From positions 1-64,000 of the forward strand of contig NZ_BBAI01000002.1 of assembly GCF_001311175.1 (NCBI RefSeq): a DNA stretch of 64,000 nucleotides. The letters are read 5' to 3'. This document shows, piece by piece, positions 10,145 to 19,496 of this stretch. Numbering within the stretch: position 1 is the first letter of the stretch; each line of letters starts with the position of its first letter. The DNA comes from Lacticaseibacillus pantheris DSM 15945 = JCM 12539 = NBRC 106106 (GTDB lineage Bacteria > Bacillota > Bacilli > Lactobacillales > Lactobacillaceae). Position numbers and translations under genes: made by a program. Under the pieces are notes generated by a model. That model saw nothing but the letters and a program-made list of their open reading frames with translations, had not been told where the DNA came from and made no database searches.

Positions 10145-11419
10145 ATGAACGCGGAATTAATTGCTGTAGGTACGGAAATGCTGTTAGGACAGATTGTGAA
10201 CACCAACGCTGCGTATTTAGCGCGGACGTTGGCCCATCTGGGTATCGGTAGTCGGTACCAGCAGGTGGTGGGCGATAATCAAAAACGGTTAGACGGGGCG
10301 ATTACCGTTGCGGAAAAGCGTAGCGATATCATCGTCCTGATGGGGGGCCTTGGCCCCACGCCTGACGATCTAACGAAGCAAACGTTGGCGGCACACTTGG
10401 GCCGCGAGTTGGTGACGGATGCCAACCACCACGATAAGTTGGTAGCCATGGCCAAGCGCAAGCAGCAGGCCCTCACGCCGAACAATTTGGTCCAAGCAAT
10501 GTTGCCGTCAGGTGCGACTCCGTTAACTAATCACAACGGGTTAGCCGTGGGTGCATTTATGGAGGACGGGGGACACCGATACGTCTTGTTGCCCGGACCG
10601 CCGCGTGAATTCAAAATGATGGTGGATAAAGAGCTGGTGCCTTACTTGCGGGGCAGCAGCAACAGGTACTGGCCAGTGAAACCATGCACTTTTTTTGGTT
10701 TAGGTGAATCCGCGCTGGTCACCGAGATTGGTGACATTATCGCCGAACAAGGTAACCCAACCGTTGCACCCTACATTGGTGACTATGAGGTGGAGTTACG
10801 TTTAACCGCGCGGGCAGATAACGACGAGGACGCGCAGGCGATGATTGCACCAATGCGGACCGGGATTCTTCAGCGGATTGGTCAGTACTACTACGGGAGC
10901 GGTGATAAAACCCTTGCAGCCCACGTGGTGCATGCACTCGAAGACGCTGGGGCAACCATTACTGCGGCGGAGAGTCTAACTGCCGGGGCCTTTCAATCCG
11001 CGCTAGGTAGCGTGGCGGGAGCGTCGAACGTGCTGAACGGTGGCTTTGTGACCTATGCTCCGTCGGCCAAAGAGCAGTTGGTGGGTGTTGACGCCGACGT
11101 GATTGCGAGTGATGGTGTTGTGAGTGCCGCCACTGCCCAAGCAATGGCAACAGGGGCGCAACGAACGCTGGGTGCCGATATCGGCGTCGGTTTGACCGGC
11201 GTGGCTGGTCCCGATGGCCTGGAGGGACACCCCGCGGGTACGGTATGGATTGGCTTAGCGGTTGGTGATCACGTCACCGCCACGGAGTTTCATTTCCAGG
11301 GTAGTCGTAATGATGTCCGGGGCCGGGCGGTTAAGTCAGCATTACTCATGGTGTTACAAGCACTTAAAAAAATAAATTATTGTCGTGGGAACATTTGTTC
11401 GATTTTTGCTTGTAATTAG
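10145..11419 (+). CDS. cinA: CinA family protein (competence/damage-inducible; NMN amidohydrolase-like)
   Basis: A 424-residue two-domain protein. Residues 1-170 are a MoCF-like domain (GTEMLLGQIVNTNA, GGLGPTPDDLT); the C-terminal part from about 270 is the CinA/PncC deamidase domain (ITAAESLTAGAFQSALG). The start is ATG 10145 behind AAGGGGG. The last 15 residues after LKK look non-native: the A7 run at about 11365-11371 probably contains one extra A, since six would end the protein at LKK. The open end would otherwise run into the recA control region. It lies upstream of recA, as in streptococci and lactobacilli. Confidence 0.87.
   Translation: MNAELIAVGTEMLLGQIVNTNAAYLARTLAHLGIGSRYQQVVGDNQKRLDGAITVAEKRSDIIVLMGGLGPTPDDLTKQTLAAHLGRELVTDANHHDKLVAMAKRKQQALTPNNLVQAMLPSGATPLTNHNGLAVGAFMEDGGHRYVLLPGPPREFKMMVDKELVPYLRGSSNRYWPVKPCTFFGLGESALVTEIGDIIAEQGNPTVAPYIGDYEVELRLTARADNDEDAQAMIAPMRTGILQRIGQYYYGSGDKTLAAHVVHALEDAGATITAAESLTAGAFQSALGSVAGASNVLNGGFVTYAPSAKEQLVGVDADVIASDGVVSAATAQAMATGAQRTLGADIGVGLTGVAGPDGLEGHPAGTVWIGLAVGDHVTATEFHFQGSRNDVRGRAVKSALLMVLQALKKINYCRGNICSIFACN
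11389..11401 (+). promoter_or_regulatory. LexA (SOS) box upstream of recA
   Basis: GAACATTTGTTCG matches the Gram-positive LexA operator CGAACnnnnGTTCG at both half-sites except the first base (G instead of C). It sits directly upstream of the recA -35, as expected for SOS repression. Confidence 0.8.
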
Positions 11420-11438
11420 GTGAACTGACCGGTATGAT
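11410..11438 (+). promoter_or_regulatory. recA promoter
   Basis: -35 TTGTAA (11410-11415), 17-base spacer, -10 TATGAT (11433-11438). About 39 bases to the recA start. The LexA box abuts the -35. Confidence 0.7.
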
Positions 11439-11476
11439 GGTTGTAGTGATAAATGTGAAACGAAGGAGGCCGTATT

Positions 11477-12580
11477 GTGGCTGATAAAGGCGAAACAAAG
11501 GAACAGGCCGCACGTCAGGCGGCATTGCAGACGGCGCTAAAGAAGATTGAAAAGAACTTTGGTAAGGGTTCGATTATGCGGATGGGCGACAAGTCCGATA
11601 CCCGCGTGTCGACCGTATCCTCAGGCTCCCTAGCCCTCGATAACGCTTTGGGTGTCGGCGGTTTTCCTCGTGGACGGATTATCGAAGTGTACGGACCAGA
11701 AAGTTCTGGTAAGACCACGTTGGCTTTGCATGCCGTGGCTGAGGTTCAGAAACAGGGTGGTACCGCCGCGTACATCGATGCTGAAAACGCGATGGACCCG
11801 AAATACGCTACCGCTTTGGGGGTCAACATTGACGACTTATTGCTTTCCCAGCCAGATACCGGTGAGCAGGGGCTGGAAATTGCCGATGCGCTGGTTTCTA
11901 GTGGTGCCATCGACATTCTCATTATCGATTCCGTGGCCGCATTGGTGCCACAGGCGGAAATTGATGGTGAGATGGGGGATGCGCACGTTGGGCTCCAGGC
12001 CCGCATGATGTCGCAGGCCCTGCGCAAGCTTTCCGGTCAGATTAACAAGACGAAGACGATTGCCATCTTCATTAACCAGATTCGTGAAAAGGTTGGGGTG
12101 ATGTTCGGTAACCCCGAAACCACGCCTGGTGGGCGTGCTCTGAAGTTCTACGCGACCGTGCGTTTGGAAGTGCGGCGTGCGGAGCAGATCAAGGAAGACG
12201 GCGTGGTAATTGGTAACCGCACCAAGATTAAGGTTGTCAAGAACAAAGTGGCACCGCCATTCCGATTGGCTGAAGTGGACATTATGTACGGGCACGGTTT
12301 CTCCCAGACTGGTGAAATTGTCGATATGGCCGTAGATAAGGAAATTATGCAGAAGAGTGGTTCTTGGTACAGCTACGGCGAGGACCGTATTGGTCAAGGC
12401 CGTGAGAAGACCAAGAACTACCTGGATGAGCACCCCGACATGAAGGACGAGATTCGCCTCAAAGTGCGGTCTGCGTACGACATGGACGGCATGGGTGAAA
12501 GTGTCGAGGAAGAGACTGAAGAACTTGCCGGGGGTACGAAGGACAAGAAGAAGACTTCGGACCCTGAGACGTTGGTTTAG
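11477..12580 (+). CDS. recA: Recombinase RecA
   Basis: Strand-exchange protein and LexA co-protease; 367 residues, usual length for the family. Walker [10 protein letters not shown] (73-81), Walker [12 protein letters not shown]1 and L2 loops ([11 protein letters not shown]) are all intact. Acidic, Lys-rich C-terminus. The start is GTG 11477 behind AAGGAGG (11463-11469). Transcribed alone from a LexA-controlled promoter and closed by a strong terminator. Confidence 0.98.
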   Translation: MADKGETKEQAARQAALQTALKKIEKNFGKGSIMRMGDKSDTRVSTVSSGSLALDNALGVGGFPRGRIIEVYGPESSGKTTLALHAVAEVQKQGGTAAYIDAENAMDPKYATALGVNIDDLLLSQPDTGEQGLEIADALVSSGAIDILIIDSVAALVPQAEIDGEMGDAHVGLQARMMSQALRKLSGQINKTKTIAIFINQIREKVGVMFGNPETTPGGRALKFYATVRLEVRRAEQIKEDGVVIGNRTKIKVVKNKVAPPFRLAEVDIMYGHGFSQTGEIVDMAVDKEIMQKSGSWYSYGEDRIGQGREKTKNYLDEHPDMKDEIRLKVRSAYDMDGMGESVEEETEELAGGTKDKKKTSDPETLV

Positions 12581-12619
12581 GGTACGTATAACCACGTGAA
12601 AAATGACTGATAGTCTGTG

Positions 12620-12650
12620 AAAGTGTTGCCGCTGAGGCAGCACTTTTTTT
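12620..12650 (+). terminator. recA terminator
   Basis: AGTGTTGCC, loop GCTGA, GGCAGCACT, then seven T. Confidence 0.9.
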
Positions 12651-12727
12651 AATTGGATAACGGCCGCAATTATCTGCGTAATATTTTTTTTACGAAGTGG
12701 GTAACGTTGGGGTATTGCCTAGAGTAC

Positions 12728-12775
12728 CGGGAATTTAATGCCGTTAGCGCGGCTTTGCAAGCGGTTTAATTCCCG
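12728..12775. other. Interrupted inverted repeat upstream of rny
   Basis: CGGGAATTTAATGCCG pairs imperfectly with CGGTTTAATTCCCG around a 16-18-base centre (TTAGCGCGGCTTTGCAAG). It lies before the rny promoter, so it would not be in the main rny transcript. The rest of the 320-base recA-rny gap holds the recA terminator, an AT-rich stretch and the rny promoter. Confidence 0.5.
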
Positions 12776-12794
12776 CGGTGACGGGCTTAGAAAG

Positions 12795-12823
12795 TTGACA
12801 CACCTATTAGACAAGGTTAAACT
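12795..12823 (+). promoter_or_regulatory. rny promoter
   Basis: Consensus -35 TTGACA (12795-12800), 17-base spacer, -10 TAAACT (12818-12823). The leader would be about 70 bases. Confidence 0.75.
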
Positions 12824-12900
12824 TAATAGCTGTAATAATCTTTAAAAATTTAAACTAGCATCTGAAATTTGCACAATTTAGATGATGCGGAGGTGAAAAC

Positions 12901-14471
12901 GTGAGTTCAGTAACTCTGATCGCGATAGCCCTTGCCGCAATCATCGCTTTAGCTATTGGTTTAGTAATCGGTTATGCATTACGCAAAAACTGGTATGAAA
13001 CCAAATTAGACCAAGCCACCGGTACGGCAACGGGTATTATCGCAGCGGCTGAAAAAGAAGCCGCAACCTTGAAGAAGGAAAAGGTTCTTGAAGCCAAGGA
13101 AGAAACGACCCGTTACCGAACCCAGGTTGAGGACGAATTAAAGGAACGGCGGAGTGAGGTCCAAAAATCCGAAAACCGCCTACTTAGTCGTGAGGAAAGC
13201 CTGGATAAGCGTGACGACACTTTGGACCGGAAGGAACAAAGCTTAACGGATCGCGATAACCACTTAAAGGATCGTGAGCAGGAATTAAACGCACGGGCAG
13301 CCAAACTCGATAAGAGTGACGAGGTGCAACGTGCCGAACTGGAGCGGATTGCCGGCCTTTCAACCGACGATGCGCGCGAGGAAATTCTTGCCCAGACTAG
13401 GAATGAGTTAGCTCATGACCAGGCACTGATGATCAAAGACAGTGAGGATGAGGCCAAGGCCACTGCTGACCGGACGGCGCGGGCAATTATTGCCGATGCC
13501 ATCCAGATGAGCGCGGCGGACGTCGTTTCAGACGCCACGGTGACGGTGGTCAACCTGCCTAACGATGACATGAAGGGCCGCATTATTGGCCGTGAGGGTC
13601 GGAACATCCGTACTTTAGAGACGTTGACGGGTATTGATATTATTATCGATGACACACCAGAAACGGTGGTTCTGTCAGGCTTCGACCCGGTTCGCCGGGA
13701 AGTGGCCCGTCTGGCTTTGGAAAAACTCATTAAGGATGGACGCATTCATCCAGCACGAATTGAAGAAATGGTCGACAAGGCCCGTAAGGAAATTGACGAC
13801 CAGATTCGCGAGTTTGGTGAACAGACCATCTTTGATTTGGGTATTCACAAGATGCACCCGGACCTGATTAAGATTCTCGGCCGGATGCACTATCGGACTA
13901 GTTACGGTCAAAACGTTCTGGACCACTCCGTTCAGGTTGCCAAGTTGGCGGGAGCATGGCGGCCGAATTGGGTCAGGACGAAGCTTTAGCGAAACGCGCG
14001 GGGTTATTACATGATATTGGGAAGGCGTTGGACCACGAGGTCGACGGTTCCCACGTTGAAATCGGCGTTGAAGTGGCGAAGAAGTACCATGAGCCTAAGG
14101 TCGTGATCAACACCATTGCGTCACATCACGGGGACACGGAACCAACCAGCATCATTGCGGTGTTGGTGGCGGCGGCAGATGCAATTTCTGCGGCTCGGCC
14201 GGGTGCCCGGAGCGAATCACTTGAACATTACCTCCACCGTTTGGAGAAACTGGAAGAGATTGCCAATGACTTTAAGGGCGTCGATCACAGTTATGCCATT
14301 CAGGCGGGACGTGAAATTCGCGTGGTTGTTGCTCCAGACCAGTTAACTGATGAGCAATCGGTAGTACTGGCACGTGATGTCCGTAAGAAAATTGAAGATG
14401 AACTTGAGTATCCTGGCCACATTAAGGTCACGGTTATTCGGGAAAAACGTACCGTTGAGTACGCCAAGTAG
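12901..14471 (+). CDS. rny: Ribonuclease Y (one frameshift)
   Basis: Membrane-bound endoribonuclease that starts bulk mRNA decay; about 523 residues after repair. N-terminal membrane anchor (about 5-25), a long charged coiled coil (about 35-200), a KH RNA-binding domain ([11 protein letters not shown]) and an HD phosphohydrolase domain ([12 protein letters not shown]). One base is lost near 13954, between VAKLAG and [10 protein letters not shown]. The start is GTG 12901 behind CGGAGGTG. A terminator follows. Confidence 0.93.
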
Positions 14472-14490
14472 GCGGGTATACGGGACGGCG

Positions 14491-14524
14491 GGGGACGCGA
14501 CTAGGTCGGGTCCTCTTTTTTTTA
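14491..14524 (+). terminator. rny terminator
   Basis: Stem GGGGACGCGAC / GTCGGGTCCTC with one mismatch and loop TAG, followed by eight T. The T run merges with the left end of repeat C1 (TTTAGAGAGCGG). Confidence 0.85.
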
Positions 14525-14640
14525 GAGAGCGGAGCAGGCCGTTTAGAAAGCAGAGTATAAGACACCAGCACCGAAAGGCCCGAACTTGGTCTTTTGGTGC
14601 TGGTGTCTTATATGTCGCTTTCTGGCTTGCGCAGCTCATT
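14521..14640 (+). repeat. Family C hairpin repeat (copy C1)
   Basis: Left end TTTAGAGAGCGGAG, then TTAGAAAGC; a perfect 17-bp stem (14556-14572 with 14596-14612, TATAAGACACCAGCACC on the left), apical AAGGCCCGAACTTGGTCTT, then GCTTTCTGG and the right end GCAGCTCATTTC. A tail to about 14690 (ATAAGCACGGATAACGCG) is shared with C3. It starts exactly on the T run of the rny terminator. The remaining 14690-14848 holds no gene; I see an AT-rich stretch with no convincing promoter. Confidence 0.85.
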
Positions 14641-14848
14641 TCAATAAGCACGGATAACGCGAGAGTCCGGTAGCATTCACCGCCAGCGATAATAACGCCG
14701 TAAAGGTGCCGATCCCAAAACGTTACTTTCCTCTAAAAAAATAAACAATTCCGCAATCTCGGCCTTAGGACCCATGCACCAATTCACCCCTACATGCAAT
14801 AATATAGACATCATAAAGTGTGGTTTAGTTCAGTTTGGGGGTACGCAT

Positions 14849-16029
14849 ATGAATGACCGGGAGCGCATCATTGACCTCATTAAGCGCGGTGTAATTTCCA
14901 GCGCAGAGGGCCTGACGTTACTTGAGGATATTGCAAAGCAGGGTGGCGTGACGGGCCGTTCTGGACGGACCATTGTGGTCGACTGGCATGGCGATGATGC
15001 AACCACCATGACGACGGCGGCCCGGGTCCGGCAGCATAATGAGCAGGCCGTTTTACGGGCTGAGGAAACGCGGACCCCTAACAAAGGTGCGGCTGGTACA
15101 CCATCATCATCTGATGAACGTGACGAAGAGCAGGCCACTGTCGGCAAGCGACCGTTACGTTACCTTTTTCGGCGGTCGATGCGTGATGTAATTGACAACG
15201 TCGACTGGCACGACGTTGCACGGCGCCTCCCGGGTGGTCAGAACCGGCGTGGGACTAAAACCTTTGACTTTGCCGATTGTACTGCTAGCGTGTTGGCCTT
15301 TGAGGTTGCTAACGGTTCGGTACACTACCGTACGTGGGATGAGCCGGGGGTACACATCACGGCTGATGTGCGGGTCTATGGTCGGAACGATGGTGACCCA
15401 GCACAGATATTGGCTGATCGGAGCGTGATTCATGCCGACGGTGACAGCCTGTCGTTCCGCGTGCCGGACAAGCGCATTACGGTTGACCTGGACGTGCGGT
15501 TGCCGCGGCGTGAGTACGACCACTTTGATACCCAAGTACTGAATGGTGACGTGGCATTTGATGAAATCTCCGGTCAGGATTTTTACGTCAAGTTAGCGAA
15601 CGGCAATTTGCGGGTGCGGTCATTAAAGGCCAGTATGTTTGAAGTGGAAAACGTGAACGGTGATATCAGCGTTCGTGATTTAGCGGCACAAGATGCCGTG
15701 ATGAGCACAGTCAATGGTGATTTAACGGTCATTGGTACGGTCAACGCACTCCGCTTTCAGACGGTCAACGGCGTAGCGCGAGCGGATATGAATGCGCCGG
15801 TCGAGTCCATTACGGGAGCCTCAGTGAACGGCAACGTTGGTGTCAGCCTACCGCGCAACGCCGCACTTACGGGTCACGTGCAGACCAATTTGGCCGGCTA
15901 GTCTTTCAGGCGCATGACGTACCAAACCCGGAAAACGCCCGTCAAGTTGACCTTAACCGCTCGGGCGAAAAGTCGGGTAACCTGTCACTGAGCACGGGTG
16001 CTGGGGATATATTAATCTTTGATAATTAG
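14849..16029 (+). CDS. DUF4097 family beta-strand repeat protein (one frameshift)
   Basis: About 393 residues after repair. An N-terminal helical segment (DRERIIDLIKRGVISSAEG) like the SHOCT-type start of YvlB/LiaX-like proteins, a charged middle, and a C-terminal DUF4097 beta-helix with repeated VNGDI/VNGDL turns. One C is missing at about 15898; repair replaces the early stop with LVFQAHDV and ends at ILIFDN. The start is ATG 14849 behind TTTGGGGG. The next gene, 11 bases on, encodes a small membrane protein; in relatives such pairs belong to envelope-stress operons. That role is an inference. Confidence 0.75.
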
Positions 16030-16040
16030 GAGGGACGACG

Positions 16041-16331
16041 ATGCCAATTCTTGGCTGTTTAGCGGCAATTATTATCTTCATCATAGTTGCGGCAATTATC
16101 AGTATTTTTGCGAGCGTGGCCTGGTTTCTCATTGAGTTTATTGCGTTACCGTTACTGGTGGTGATGTTAATCGTTTGGCTGATAACTAGTCTAACGGGTG
16201 GCGGACGTCATCAAGACCGCCCCGGGCCAAGGAATGACGATCCGGGCTGGCGGGACGATGGCGACTACTCGCAGGGACCGCGACGAGAAGTGCATAACTT
16301 GAATGATGATGACGACGAACCAAAACAGTAA
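16041..16331 (+). CDS. Small membrane protein with acidic tail
   Basis: 96 residues: two closely spaced hydrophobic segments (about 3-30 and 33-52) followed by a hydrophilic tail rich in D, R, G and P (about 55-96). The start ATG is behind GGAGGGACG. It follows the DUF4097 gene by 11 bases and is likely co-transcribed with it. I recognise no named family; YvlD- or PspC-like partners occur at this position in relatives. Confidence 0.65.
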   Translation: MPILGCLAAIIIFIIVAAIISIFASVAWFLIEFIALPLLVVMLIVWLITSLTGGGRHQDRPGPRNDDPGWRDDGDYSQGPRREVHNLNDDDDEPKQ

Positions 16332-16333
16332 TT

Positions 16334-16384
16334 AAAATGACCAGGATGCTATCCGCTCAACGGGTGGCATCCTGGTCATTTACT
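16334..16384. terminator. Bidirectional terminator
   Basis: AAATGACCAGGATGC pairs with GCATCCTGGTCATTT around ATCCGCTCAACGGGTG. It lies between convergent genes (16041 plus, dedA minus) with A/T flanks on both sides. Confidence 0.85.
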
Positions 16385-16399
16385 TTATTGATTGTTGAA

Positions 16400-17047
16400 T
16401 TAATTTGCAGCTTTGTGGCGTGCACCGCGAATCGCGGACACCATCATCGGGATTAGTGAAACGATGATAATCCCAATCACGACAAGGCTAAAGTGCTCCT
16501 TGACGACAGGGTAGTTACCAAACCAGAATCCTGCAGCGCAGCAAAGTGTCACCCAGGAGACCGCTCCTAGTAGGTTGTACGGTAGAAAACGCCGGTAGGC
16601 CATAGTCGAGCTACCCGCGACAAAGGGGATGAAGGTGCGGATGATGGGCATGAAGCGGGCAATCGTGATGGTAAATCCACCCATACGGTCGAACAAACCT
16701 TCCGCCTCGTGCAATTTTTCCTCGTTGATAAAACGGCCAAAGAACTTACTATTCACGGCGGCTTTGCCTAAGCCTTAGCCACGTGGAAATTCAACGAATC
16801 ACCAAGGATGCAGGCCGCCAAAAAAAAGGAAGACGAAGAGCCAAATATTGAGGTGATAGACCGAGTTGGCGGCAAGGGCGCTAGCGGCAAATAGCAGCGA
16901 ATCGCCGGGCAAGAACGGCAGGATGATGGCCCCTGTTTCGATAAAGATGATGGCAAACAGGATGGCGTAAGTCCAACCGCCGAATTGGTTGACGATGTTT
17001 ACGAGGTGCGCGTCAATGTGAATCACGAAATCAATGAGTGTTGACAT
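16400..17047 (-). CDS. DedA family membrane protein (two frameshifts)
   Basis: About 215 residues after repair. DedA/SNARE-associated (VTT-fold) protein, a likely lipid flippase or transporter in the cytoplasmic membrane. Family motifs: ETGAIILPFLPGDSLLF, LAACILGDSLNFHVAKALGK, RFMPIIRTFIPFVAGSS. Two breaks: an extra T (coding strand) in the A8 run at about 16810-16817, and one missing T near 16770 (KALGK). The start at 17047 has GGGAGG eight bases upstream. Similar to B. subtilis YngC/YkoX types. Confidence 0.85.
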
Positions 17048-17199
17048 TTTTTTTCCTCCCAGATTTGATACTACCATCTGATTGTACACGAAGTTTGGTG
17101 GCGGAGGGAGTTAAGTTTTGGTAAGAGCGGCTGGGATGGGGTGATTTCAGTCCGTGGTCGCGTGGTTGGGGGGCCTACCCGCCAGTCGATTACCCGCTA

Positions 17200-18248
17200 C
17201 TACTGGCCAATGACCGCTGCAGAGTGTGGCGGCTGGCGGAGGTCCGGATGAATGGTCCGGAGGGCGGCGTCCACCGCGATGGGTGCCTCACCGAATGCGT
17301 TCGCAATCAGTTTAACTTTGCCGGGATAAGTGACAACATCCCCGATTGCAAACACTCCGGGGCGCGACGTCTGGTATAGACGGTCGACCGCAACCTGGTT
17401 GTGTTCCAGGCTCAGGTCCCAGCGCCGTAGCTGCTTATTGTCGCTAGCAAAGCCGTAGTTGACCAGGAGACGGTCGACCACCAGCTGCTCGTGTTGGTCA
17501 CCGTGGATGGGGCGCAGGTCGATGGCGAGTTTGCCGGTTGCTGTGGTGTCCAGTGCATTAATGACAAAGGGGGTGTGGATGGCCACGGCACTTTGTTGCA
17601 ACTGGGCAACGCTGCTCTCTAGTCCACGAAACTGTTGCGTCGGTGAATGAGGTGTACGGATGATGCCTGGTCGACCAGTGCTAGGGCCCAGTCGATTGCG
17701 GAATCACCGCCCCCGCAATTGCAATATCTTGGCCCTGCAAGGCTGCCAGGTCGCGCACCGTGTAGATGATGCGGTCGCCGTCCCAGTCGGTGGGGTAGTC
17801 AACGGCCAGACGCCTAGGGGCAAAGGCGCCGCCACCTGTGGCAATCAGCACGGTCTGCGTGGCAATCGGCTCGTGATTCGTTTGCAACACATAGCCGTGA
17901 GGATTAGCCGCAGACGTCGGTGTGTCTGCATCGACTTTGATCCAATCGATATCTAGGTTGCTATCCGTGGCGGGAATGATGCCATCAACACGCGTATCAA
18001 ACCGGACTTTGGGGTGGAAGTGATCCATCTGCGCGCTTAAACGCGCCGTTAGGTCCACACCGTTAATACCGTCAATGCCGGCAATATCGTAAATCATTTT
18101 TTTGTGGGTACTGGGTTGCCGGCTGGCCGCCAAGTTCGCCCGTGCTTTCTACTAGTAAAACGTCCGCTCCACGCATGCTGGCGTAAAAAGCCGCGAACAT
18201 GCCTGCGGGGCCGCCGCCGATAATGGTTAATTCGTATTGATGTAACAT
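17200..18248 (-). CDS. Ferredoxin/flavodoxin-NADP+ reductase, YumC type (three frameshifts)
   Basis: About 349 residues after repair; a thioredoxin-reductase-like flavoprotein without the CxxC pair. FAD motif [15 protein letters not shown] at the N-terminus, NADP motif [13 protein letters not shown] in the middle, and the C-terminal FAD motif [14 protein letters not shown]. Breaks: an extra A in the A7 run at about 18107 ([11 protein letters not shown] after repair), a lost G at 17708-17712, and a lost C at about 17637 ([12 protein letters not shown]). Start 18248 behind AAAGGAT. The motifs on both sides of each break fit one enzyme. Confidence 0.85.
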
Positions 18249-18339
18249 GATCATTATCCTTTCTATATACCTGACCAGTGTACACACTATCTGCGCGCGC
18301 CGCTAGTTTTTCCCCATACTTTTAGTTAGTGCTTACGAA

Positions 18340-18585
18340 ATGGTGGGGATGTTGGTACGTGGTGGTTCCGGCAAATAGGGCTTAATCCGTGGTCGGAGCT
18401 GAGAGCCTCACGCTCCGGCCGTACCGGCCTCCCGCGAATGATGTAACTCGAGCAAAAACCGCTCGATTTCCATCATTTGATTCTGTACGTCGCTTCGCTC
18501 CAACAGAACTACGGGTATACAGCCGCCACGGATTAAGCCTATTTGCCTACACCACCACGTACCAACTTCATCATTGGTTTACCAT
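18340..18585 (+). repeat. Family B multi-branched structured repeat (copy B2)
   Basis: Outer arms of about 42 bp: GTTGGTACGTGGTGG...CTTAATCCGTGG (18351-18392) pairs with CCACGGATTAAG...CCACGTACCAAC (18525-18566). Inside are three branches: GCCTCACGCTC with GGCCGTACCGGCC; AATGATG (18437-18443) / CATCATT (18471-18477) with an inner CGAGC / GCTCG stem and A-rich loop; and TTCTGT / ACAGAA with loop containing ACGTCGCTTCGCTCC. This is the clearest copy of the family. Confidence 0.88.
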
Positions 18586-18774
18586 CCATTGTGATAATTG
18601 CAGTTCCTTAGAGTGTGATTATTTGCCCTGATTGTTAGTAAATCTGGCACTGATATCAAAGTTATGGTCACGACATTAAGATAGCCGATTGTTTGTTGCT
18701 AAAAATATTGTGGGGTTCATAGCAGGGTGAATTGGTCGGTGGGCTGAGCCGACTGGAACGGTGATTGCTGCTAT
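18586..18774. other. Intergenic stretch without recognised feature
   Basis: Between B2 and mini-B. No open frame with a ribosome site, no clear promoter or repeat. Confidence 0.5.
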
Positions 18775-18844
18775 TGGCTGGTCGTACTGGCGTGGTGGCT
18801 CCGGTTGAGCGGCTGGTCTCCGCGACCACGCTAGTACGACCAAC
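18775..18844 (+). repeat. Mini-B: short foldback made only of family B outer arms
   Basis: GGTCGTACTGGCGTGGT pairs with ACCACGCTAGTACGACC around GGCTCCGGTTGAGCGGCTGG. The left arm equals that of B3 at 29225; the internal branches are absent. It looks like an internally deleted family B copy. 18845-19009 that follows holds nothing I recognise. Confidence 0.75.
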
Positions 18845-19009
18845 GTTAGATGTTGATCCTTATGTTTACGAAGGAGTTTACAGCCCTAATTGAAATAGTA
18901 GAACAGCCCCAGACAAATCTGTAGTGCATATTCGCGTGATTACTGGAGTTTATTCTGGTACGCGTTCGGTCAGGTAACGTATTGGTATAGGATTAGGCTC
19001 ATGAGATTA

Positions 19010-19406
19010 GAGACCACGAACTATCGGGAACCCGCGGGTGGCCTTTGGCACGGAGGCCTCATGTGCGGGCACAAGTAGCAGGAGGCCGCGTCGGTCGGAC
19101 CGGTGGGCGGAGGCGTGTGGGGTCGGAATGGTAACCACTGCCGGGGTGTAACGTTCTTACGGCTTTAGCCGTTAGAACGCGACAAATTCCAAGATCGGCC
19201 GGTGGTTTTCCGGGCAGGCTTGAAATCGCGGCGGAAACTCGCCCGCACTTGGCGAGTTGCAGCCTTCGCCCTAGCAGTGGATTACCATGGAGTACCCCAC
19301 GTAAGCCGTAGCTCACCGGTTCGGCCAACGCTGCCGTCAGCCACCACCGTAGCAACCTACGGCGTAGGGCACGTAAGCCTCCGTCCCAAAGGCCACCCGC
19401 GCGTTC
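19010..19406 (+). repeat. Family A structured repeat, full length (copy A2)
   Basis: Begins AGAGACCACGAACTATCG, a block also found at 29641 and, inverted, at 44705-44727. Outer arms GGAACCCGCGGGTGGCCTTT and AAAGGCCACCCGCGCGTTC pair, followed by GACCGGTGGGC with GCTCACCGGTTC and ATGGTAACCACTGC with GCAGTGGATTACCAT. Apical hairpins: CGTTCTTACGGC / GCCGTTAGAACG; ATTCCAAG (19186-19193) / CTTGAAAT (19219-19226); AACTCGCC (19236-19243) / GGCGAGTT (19251-19258) with loop CGCACTT. A -10 (TATGAT, 19451) for the next gene follows. Confidence 0.88.
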
Positions 19407-19496
19407 GTACCCGCCCAGTCTTCGCCCTAGCCGTAGCCGGCGTTTTCGGGTATGATATACGGGCGCAAAGCGGTTAAGAAATTAGGGGGAATAAAC

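Noticed and set aside
19202-19477. Short plus-strand frames inside family A copies that resemble each other (for example at 15 and 19202)
   Set aside because: The similarity follows from DNA identity of the repeat; they lack ribosome sites, and the frame is not kept in A1 or A3.
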